Source: Afipia sp.
GTDB taxonomy: Bacteria > Pseudomonadota > Alphaproteobacteria > Rhizobiales > Xanthobacteraceae
Reading direction: 5' to 3'
DNA: 10,760 bases
NCBI GenBank assembly: GCA_020056155.1
Contig: JAGVII010000655.1
Coordinates: 1-10,760, forward strand
The notes under the pieces were generated by a model. That model was not told where the DNA came from and did not search any database. It worked only from the letters and a program-made list of their open reading frames with translations. A program made the position numbers and the translations under genes. How positions within the stretch are numbered: the stretch's first letter is position 1; every line of letters starts with the position of its first letter. Below, piece by piece: positions 6,096 to 10,760 of this stretch.

Positions 6096-7100
6096 ATGCT
6101 GTTACGGCAGTTCACGGCGGCGACCTCCTCGGCAAACCGGATACTACCCGGGCTCGCGATATGCGGGCTGCTGGCAATGGCTGCAACCGGCGTTGCTATG
6201 TACGGCGGGAGTGGCGTGGTCTGGGCTCTGCTGGGTGCCATAGCAATTGCGTCGGTCTGGTCGCCGTCGCCGGTGTTCCTTCCCGGCATCCATATAGCAG
6301 GAAAGCACGTGTTGCGGATCGGCGTGGCGCTGCTCGGTTTCCAGATATCGGCCGAGACCCTTCAAGTCCTGGATGCCGCAACGATTGCCGTGCTTGCAAC
6401 GAACGTTGCGGTGATTCTGATCGCAGGCCTGATATTCGGCCCGATGCTCGGAATCGATCGCGATCTATCCGTGATCGCGGCTGCCTCCGTTGCCATCTGC
6501 GGGGCGTCCGCGGCGGTTGCCTTTGCATTGGTTCTGACACGCGACGATTCCAGAAAATACAGTGTCGCTTGCACCATCGGTGCGGTCAGCCTTCTGTCGT
6601 CGGTCGCCATGCTGGCATATCCGCCGCTGATTCACTTGCTGGGTCTGGACGCAGCGGCCGGGGGCATTCTCCTCGGGGGAACTATTCACGAAGTCGCACA
6701 CGCTGTCGCCGCCGGCTACAGCGTCGATCCCGCGACGGGGGAGGTGGCAACCATGGCGAAGCTGCTCCGCGTGGCGATGCTGGCGCCGGCCTCCATACTG
6801 GTTGCGCTGTTGCGGAGCGTTCCGTCCGAGCGATCCGCGGTGCCACTGCCGCCTCTGTTTCTATTGGGATTTGTTGCCTTCGCGTTGCTCAACGTGTCGG
6901 GCCTCGTTCCTCCGACGCTCCAGATAGCTGCTGCACCGCTCTCGCGGTTTTGTCTGATCATGGCGATGGCCGCGATCGGCTTCACATTGCCATGGCAGAG
7001 TGTGAAGTCCTACGGCTGGCGCCCGATCGTCTTGCTGTTGATTCTGTCGGCGATTCTGTTGTTGCTGATGGTGGTATTCGTCAGCGAGCACACGTTCTAA
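6096..7100 (+). CDS. YeiH-family (UPF0324) putative sulfate exporter
   Basis: A 334-residue inner-membrane protein of the Cons_hypoth698 (PF03601) family, annotated in databases as putative sulfate exporter. About nine to eleven hydrophobic segments span its length. Family landmarks include LPGIHIAGKHVLRIGVALLG (62-81), CGASAAVAFA (135-144), GGTIHEVAHAVAAG (194-207) and KLLRVAMLAP (222-231). The chosen ATG at 6096 gives the usual family length (about 335-350). The open frame extends back to a TTG at 5961, but that extra stretch (SSLSSLCAVYCASEAPR) is not membrane-like and lies in the control region. The ribosome-binding site is poor (GGA about 12 nt upstream). First gene of the plus-strand arm. 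A sulfate or sulfite exporter beside an AprA-like enzyme suggests removal of a sulfur oxyanion, but transport by this family is poorly tested. Confidence 0.87.
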   Translation: MLLRQFTAATSSANRILPGLAICGLLAMAATGVAMYGGSGVVWALLGAIAIASVWSPSPVFLPGIHIAGKHVLRIGVALLGFQISAETLQVLDAATIAVLATNVAVILIAGLIFGPMLGIDRDLSVIAAASVAICGASAAVAFALVLTRDDSRKYSVACTIGAVSLLSSVAMLAYPPLIHLLGLDAAAGGILLGGTIHEVAHAVAAGYSVDPATGEVATMAKLLRVAMLAPASILVALLRSVPSERSAVPLPPLFLLGFVAFALLNVSGLVPPTLQIAAAPLSRFCLIMAMAAIGFTLPWQSVKSYGWRPIVLLLILSAILLLLMVVFVSEHTF

Positions 7101-7303
7101 TTTCCCGGACGCCACATCCCGCAAACTATTATTGAAATTAATCGACCGGCGTTTCTGCTGCGCGATTGTCCGCCGGGCGTTTTGAATCGATATTCGCAAG
7201 CGCCGATCCGGTAATGCAAATCACCAGTATTTCAAGGGTGTTTTTTGCTTCCCTGTCTCCGGCACCGGGTTTTCCCGGCAGACACGATACTGGGAAACAG
7301 ACA
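7101..7303 (+). promoter_or_regulatory. Intergenic leader before fpr, with small hairpin
   Basis: This 203-nt gap separates the YeiH-family gene and fpr. A long-loop inverted repeat (CCGGCG at 7146-7151, CGCCGG at 7171-7176) is followed by GCGTTTT and might act as a weak terminator for the upstream gene. A compact perfect stem CCGGG-TTTT-CCCGG (7265-7278) lies 25 nt before the fpr start. The gap is large enough for an fpr promoter, but I see no clear -35/-10 or -24/-12 pair. Confidence 0.3.
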
Positions 7304-8077
7304 ATGAGCGCATTCCATAGAGAGAAAGTTCTTTCGGTTCGTCACTGGACCGATACGCTTTTCAGCTTTACCTCGACGCGAAGTTCGGCCTTCCGATTCC
7401 AGAATGGGCAGTTCGCCATGATTGGTCTCGAGGTGGACGGCCGCCCGCTGTTGCGCGCCTACAGCATGGCGAGCGCGAATCACGAAGAAGAACTCGAGTT
7501 CTTCAGCATCAAGGTCGCGGACGGGCCACTGACCTCACGCCTACAAGAGATCAAGCAGGGTGACACCATTCTGGTCGGACGAAAGGCAACCGGAACGCTG
7601 ATCGCCGATAACCTGATTCCAGGGAAGCGGCTTTTGCTGCTTTCGACTGGCACCGGTCTTGCGCCGTTCGCCAGCCTGATCAAGGACCCGGACGTCTACG
7701 AGCGATTTGAGACGGTCGTGCTGGTGCATGGCTGTCGACAGGTATCCGAACTCGCCTATGGCGAGCAACTGGTTGCGACTCTTGGCGGGGATGAGTTCTT
7801 CGGGCCGCTGATGCGCGAAAAGTTCATTTATTACCCGACGGTGACCCGCGAGCCGTTTCGGAATCGCGGCCGCATTACCGACCTGATCGCCTCCCAACAA
7901 CTGTTCGGCGACATCGGCCTTGCGCCACTGGATATCGAGACCGACCGGATCATGCTGTGCGGTAGTCCTGGTATGCTGGAGGATCTGCGCGTGATCTTCG
8001 AGGCGCGCGGCTTTCTTGAAGGAAACCACAGCGATCCGGGCCATTTCGTCATCGAAAAGGCGTTTGTCGAGCGATAG
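7304..8077 (+). CDS. fpr: Ferredoxin-NADP(+) reductase, bacterial subclass I type
   Basis: A 257-residue cytoplasmic FAD enzyme that moves electrons between NADPH and ferredoxin. FAD-binding RAYS (51-54) and DGPLTSRL (73-80) are present. So are the NADP-domain motifs STGTGLAPF (114-122), GCRQVSELAY (143-152) and LCGSPGM (219-225), and the family C-terminus FVIEKAFVER. Length and C-terminus match alphaproteobacterial and Azotobacter-type FPRs. The ATG at 7304 has GGA 8 nt upstream; the frame extends upstream to 7166 but that part lacks family similarity. It follows the YeiH-family gene and precedes the aprA-like gene on the same strand. With FdxA from the opposite arm it would form a NADPH-to-ferredoxin chain feeding the AprAB-like enzyme; this role is inferred from position. 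Confidence 0.93.
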   Translation: MSAFHREKVLSVRHWTDTLFSFTSTRSSAFRFQNGQFAMIGLEVDGRPLLRAYSMASANHEEELEFFSIKVADGPLTSRLQEIKQGDTILVGRKATGTLIADNLIPGKRLLLLSTGTGLAPFASLIKDPDVYERFETVVLVHGCRQVSELAYGEQLVATLGGDEFFGPLMREKFIYYPTVTREPFRNRGRITDLIASQQLFGDIGLAPLDIETDRIMLCGSPGMLEDLRVIFEARGFLEGNHSDPGHFVIEKAFVER

Positions 8078-8092
8078 GCGAGGTGTCGCATC

Positions 8093-8131
8093 ATGCTGAC
8101 AACTAATTGCTATCTCCCGCAGTGCGCCTGA
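8093..8131 (+). CDS. Possible 12-residue leader peptide with two Cys
   Basis: ATG at 8093 opens a 12-codon frame, MLTTNCYLPQCA, ending in TGA at 8129-8131. GAGG lies 9 nt upstream. It sits in the 128-nt gap between fpr and the aprA-like gene. Two cysteines in twelve residues before a sulfur-type enzyme would suit a cysteine-sensing leader, but no attenuator hairpin pair is evident and short frames of this size arise easily by chance. Confidence 0.12.
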   Translation: MLTTNCYLPQCA

Positions 8132-8165
8132 TCAATTCTGTACCGACGCCATTCTCGCGATTGTC

Positions 8166-8181
8166 TGGAATGGAAATTGCT
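8166..8181 (+). promoter_or_regulatory. Candidate sigma-54-type (-24/-12) promoter for aprA-like gene
   Basis: TGGAATGGAAATTGCT matches 11 of 13 specified consensus positions, with GG and GC separated by exactly 10 bases. Transcription would start near 8192, giving a short leader of about 14 nt that still includes GAGGA (8195-8199). Roughly one such match is expected by chance in a window this size, so its position 25 nt before a start codon is the main support. Confidence 0.3.
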
Positions 8182-8205
8182 TCGACGAGGACGTGAGGAA
8201 CCACG

Positions 8206-9942
8206 ATGGATGAAATTATCGACGGTCTTTCCGAGGTCTCCTGTGATGTCCTCGTAATCGGAGGCGGAACCGCCGGGCCGATGGCTGCGCTGAAGGCAAA
8301 GCTGAAAAATCCGAAAGCTAACGTTGTTCTGCTGGAAAAAGCGAACGTGAAGCGCTCCGGCGCAATCTCGATGGGAATGGACGGACTGAACAACGCGGTC
8401 ATTCCCGGCTACGCGACCCCGGAGCAGTACACCAAGGAAATCACCATCGCCAACGACGGCATCGTGGATCAGAAGGCGGTCTACAAATATGCCGAGCGCT
8501 GCTACTCGATCATCGAGGAACTCGACAGCTTTGGCATTCGCTTCCTGAAGAATGAAAATGGCGACTATGCCGTCAAGAAGGTCCATCACATCGGCACCTA
8601 TGTGCTTCCGATGCCAAACGGTGAAACCGTCAAGAAGGCGATCTATCGGCAGTTGCGCCGTGCGCGAATCCTGATTTCAAATCGTTATATGGCGACGCGG
8701 CTGCTGACCGGCAACGACGGCCGGATTGCAGGCGTCATCAGTGTCAACACGCGGACCGCCGAGATTTTGGTGATCAAGGCCAAGTCCGTGATCCTGTGCA
8801 TGGGCGCGGCGGGCCGGCTCGGATTGCCGACGTCGGGTTACATGTTCGGCACGTATGAGAACGCGGCGAATTCCGGCGATGGTTATGCGATGGCGTATCA
8901 TGCCGGTGCCGCGCTCGCGAACCTCGAATGCTTTCAGATCAATCCGCTCATCAAGGACTACAACGGCCCCGCTTGCGCCTACGTGGCCGGTCCATTCGGT
9001 GCCTTTACAGCGAATAATGAAGGTTCGCGTTTTATCGAATGCGACTACTGGTCCGGGCAGATGATGCTCGAATTCTACAACGAGCTTCAGTCAGGGAAGG
9101 GGCCTGTGTTCCTTCAGCTCAGCCATCTTCACGAAAAGACCATCGAAGAGATCGAGTCGACCCTTCACAAGGTCGAGCGGCCGACGCGAGGGCGGTTTCA
9201 GGAGGGGCGCGGCAACAATTATCGAAAGGATTCGATCGAGATGCATATCTCGGAAATTGGATTCTGCTCGGGTCACAGTGCGTCCGGCGTGTTCGTGGAT
9301 GAGTTCGCACGCACAACCATTCCGGGTCTCTACGCTGCCGGAGACATGGCCAGCGTCCCGCACAACTACATGCTCGGGGCCTTCACCAACGGTTCGGTTG
9401 CCGGTGAAGATGCCATGGAATTCGCCGATAACAACGATTTCGCAAAGTTCGATGCTGCCGATATCGCGAAGGAGAGGGAACGAGTGCTCGCGCCGACCAG
9501 GCGCGACGACGGCATTCCGCCGAACCAGATCGAATACAAGGCGCGACGCCTTGTGAATGACTATCTTCAGCCGCCCAAAGTGACCCGCAAGTTCGAACTT
9601 GGACAGCGGCGTCTCGCCGAAGTGCGCGAGGACATGGAAAACCACATGATCGCGCGCAATTCGCATGAATTGCTTCGCGCTCTTGAGGTGCAGTCGATTG
9701 TCGATTGCGCCGATATGGCAGCATTCTCCTCACTCTATCGCACCGAAAGCCGCTGGGGTCTCTACCACCTGCGGACGGAGTATCCTGAAAAGGACAACGA
9801 GAACTGGTTCTGTCATTCGCTACTGAGCAAGAAAGACGGCCGCATGACCGGCGAGAAGCGCGAGGTCCAGCCATACATCGTGCCGATCGCAGATGATGAA
9901 AAGAATCTCTACGATAAGCAGCGTATCCGCGCGAGCGCGTGA
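8206..9942 (+). CDS. AprA-like FAD-dependent oxidoreductase (fumarate reductase / APS reductase alpha superfamily)
   Basis: A 578-residue cytoplasmic flavoprotein. The N-terminal FAD dinucleotide fold is clear (VLVIGGGTAG, 15-24; ribose-binding E44) as is the C-terminal FAD motif IPGLYAAGD (372-380). Segment KANVKRSGAISMGMDGLN (45-62) strongly recalls AprA (RSGAVAQGLSAIN), setting it apart from SdhA, FrdA and NadB. Database-style names would be fumarate reductase flavoprotein or adenylylsulfate reductase alpha. H357 in GFCSGHSASG lines up by eye with the AprA active-site His. However, the segment holding the catalytic Arg in AprA (ARFKDGYGPVGAW) appears here as PLIKDYNGPACAY, without Arg. The true substrate is therefore open. 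GAGGA lies 6 nt before the ATG. An AprB-like ferredoxin follows 39 nt downstream, so the two should form a heterodimer. No sulfate adenylyltransferase is in the window. Confidence 0.88.
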   Translation: MDEIIDGLSEVSCDVLVIGGGTAGPMAALKAKLKNPKANVVLLEKANVKRSGAISMGMDGLNNAVIPGYATPEQYTKEITIANDGIVDQKAVYKYAERCYSIIEELDSFGIRFLKNENGDYAVKKVHHIGTYVLPMPNGETVKKAIYRQLRRARILISNRYMATRLLTGNDGRIAGVISVNTRTAEILVIKAKSVILCMGAAGRLGLPTSGYMFGTYENAANSGDGYAMAYHAGAALANLECFQINPLIKDYNGPACAYVAGPFGAFTANNEGSRFIECDYWSGQMMLEFYNELQSGKGPVFLQLSHLHEKTIEEIESTLHKVERPTRGRFQEGRGNNYRKDSIEMHISEIGFCSGHSASGVFVDEFARTTIPGLYAAGDMASVPHNYMLGAFTNGSVAGEDAMEFADNNDFAKFDAADIAKERERVLAPTRRDDGIPPNQIEYKARRLVNDYLQPPKVTRKFELGQRRLAEVREDMENHMIARNSHELLRALEVQSIVDCADMAAFSSLYRTESRWGLYHLRTEYPEKDNENWFCHSLLSKKDGRMTGEKREVQPYIVPIADDEKNLYDKQRIRASA

Positions 9943-9981
9943 TCGTCCCTGCAGGAATTCTCCAGACAAGGAGCCAAAAAT

Positions 9982-10215
9982 ATGCCTCTCGCAAGTTATG
10001 AAACGTCTGTCCCGGTTGTTGTCGATAACGCCAAGTGCATCGCGGACAAGGGCTGTACGGTCTGCGTAGATGTCTGTCCGCTCGATGTCCTGCGCATCAG
10101 CGACATGACCGGCAAGGCCTACATGGCTTATGACGAATGCTGGTACTGCATGCCGTGCGAGGCGGATTGCCCCACCGGTGCCGTCACCGTCAATATTCCC
10201 TATCTTCTCAGGTAA
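9982..10215 (+). CDS. AprB-like 2[4Fe-4S] ferredoxin subunit, short form
   Basis: A 77-residue iron-sulfur protein. Eight cysteines form two 4Fe-4S sites: C19-x5-C25-x2-C28-x3-C32-P and C53-x2-C56-x2-C59-x3-C63-P (clusters would be shared crosswise as in 2[4Fe-4S] ferredoxins). The stretch KAYMAYDECWYCMPCEADCPTGAV closely follows AprB (KAYN..PDMCWECYSC...CPQGA). It includes the Trp next to the cluster Cys (W54) that lies on the electron path to FAD in APS reductase. Unlike typical AprB (about 150 residues) it ends soon after the second cluster and lacks the long C-terminal tail that embraces AprA. AAGGAG lies 6 nt before the ATG at 9982. It would pass electrons between a ferredoxin such as FdxA and the FAD of the AprA-like subunit. 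Confidence 0.92.
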   Translation: MPLASYETSVPVVVDNAKCIADKGCTVCVDVCPLDVLRISDMTGKAYMAYDECWYCMPCEADCPTGAVTVNIPYLLR

Positions 10216-10220
10216 ATGCC

Positions 10221-10760
10221 ATGGCCGGGCCGTTTGAATCCTACGACGACCTCGACGATGCTGACGATCGACTTCAGGCGGCCGATCCCGCTGAGCGTCG
10301 CGTAGCCATTATCGCGCTGGGACACTCCGGTGATCCGGCTGCGGTCGAGCATCTCGCTCGCATGACGTCAGATCCCGACCCCGGAGTGCGCCAACAGGTG
10401 GCACTGGCGCTGGGCGAGTTTGATGGACCGGAGGCTGCATCGGCGCTCGCCGAAATTGTCGTCGATCCGGAACAGGCGGTGGCGACTGCCGCCGCCGACA
10501 GCATGGCAGAGTTGAAGGATCCTGCTTGCGCTGACGCGATCCTGCCGCTGGTCAATCATTCTCATGCCTTCGTCAGAATGGCCGCATTGCGGGCGTTGAA
10601 GGAGTTGCGTCGCAAGGATTCGCTGAAACCGGCGTTGGATGCCCTGCGCGATATCGATGCTTCCGTGCGCGTCCAGGCGATTGGAGTGATCGGCTTTCTC
10701 AAGCTCGAGGAGTCAATTCCAGCGTTGACTGCTGCGACCTCCGATGCCGATCCGCATGTG
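10221..10760 (+). CDS. HEAT-repeat protein (3' end outside window)
   Basis: The frame is open from the ATG at 10221 to the last base, giving 180 residues so far. After an acidic N-terminus (FESYDDLDDADD) there are about five tandem helical HEAT/PBS-lyase-type repeats of ~31 residues, with recurring DPxxxVRxxAAxALxxL patterns, for example DPDPGVRQQVALALGEF, SHAFVRMAALRALKEL and DASVRVQAIGVIGFL. Such repeats form a protein-binding solenoid. Some relatives act as bilin lyases, but nothing here points to phycobilins. It starts only 5 nt after the ferredoxin stop, so the genes are translationally coupled. A scaffold or maturation factor for the AprAB-like pair is a reasonable inference. An overlapping ATG at 10216 in another frame gives only a short peptide and is not the start. 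Confidence 0.85.
   Translation, partial: MAGPFESYDDLDDADDRLQAADPAERRVAIIALGHSGDPAAVEHLARMTSDPDPGVRQQVALALGEFDGPEAASALAEIVVDPEQAVATAAADSMAELKDPACADAILPLVNHSHAFVRMAALRALKELRRKDSLKPALDALRDIDASVRVQAIGVIGFLKLEESIPALTAATSDADPHV

Noticed and set aside
6044..7135. Plus-strand 363-codon frame overlapping the YeiH-family gene
   Set aside because: It is Arg/Ser/Gly-rich, as expected of an out-of-frame reading of GC-rich membrane-protein DNA; the overlapping frame has all family motifs.
8206..9942. Reading the flavoprotein as SdhA/FrdA or L-aspartate oxidase
   Set aside because: The KRSGAISMGMDGLN segment and the AprB-like partner fit the AprA branch, and no Sdh/Frd iron-sulfur or membrane subunit or nad gene is near.
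1..10760. Search for tRNA genes, rRNA, CRISPR arrays, insertion sequences and prophage genes
   Set aside because: No cloverleaf, regularly spaced repeats, transposase-like frame or flanking terminal repeats were seen by eye.

Overview
The window looks like a chromosomal segment of an alphaproteobacterium, most likely Rhizobiales (Bradyrhizobium / Rhodopseudomonas / Afipia type). The grounds are moderately high GC, a 111-residue 7Fe ferredoxin of the FdxA type, an alphaproteobacterial-style 257-residue Fpr, and frequent ATGA-type gene overlaps. The taxon is inferred from general resemblance only. There is no tRNA, rRNA, CRISPR array, transposase or phage gene.

Layout. (a) 1-642, plus strand: the 3' end of a urea carboxylase ending in a biotinyl domain. 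(b) 643-898: a short spacer between convergent genes. (c) 899-5902, all minus strand, read from right to left: a DUF971 protein, a Crp/Fnr-type regulator, then a tightly packed SsuABC/NrtABC-type importer (lipoprotein-free periplasmic binding protein, permease, ATPase) followed 32 nt later by fdxA. (d) 5903-6095: a divergent regulatory region with two perfect 14-bp palindromes and repeated ATTGCTC elements. (e) 6096-10760, all plus strand: a YeiH-family putative sulfate exporter, a ferredoxin-NADP reductase, an AprA-like flavoprotein, a short AprB-like 2[4Fe-4S] ferredoxin, and the start of a HEAT-repeat protein that runs off the window.

How it may work together. The two divergent arms appear to form one functional locus. 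The ABC importer would bring in a small oxyanion or organosulfur compound. NADPH electrons could pass through Fpr and FdxA to the AprB-like ferredoxin and on to the FAD of the AprA-like subunit, which would reduce or oxidise the substrate. YeiH could export a sulfur oxyanion product, and the Crp-like protein could control both arms. The substrate is unknown. By eye the AprA-like subunit keeps the FAD motifs and an active-site His, but the segment that carries the catalytic Arg in genuine APS reductase is changed. No sulfate adenylyltransferase is present in the window, so APS is not a safe guess. The binding protein has an extra C-terminal domain that looks like NosL, an unusual fusion.

Regulation. 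A strong sigma-54-type -24/-12 element (12 of 13 specified positions, correct GG-N10-GC spacing) lies just upstream of the crp-like gene, with a 21-bp inverted repeat between it and the start codon. Weaker -24/-12 candidates precede the aprA-like and binding-protein genes.
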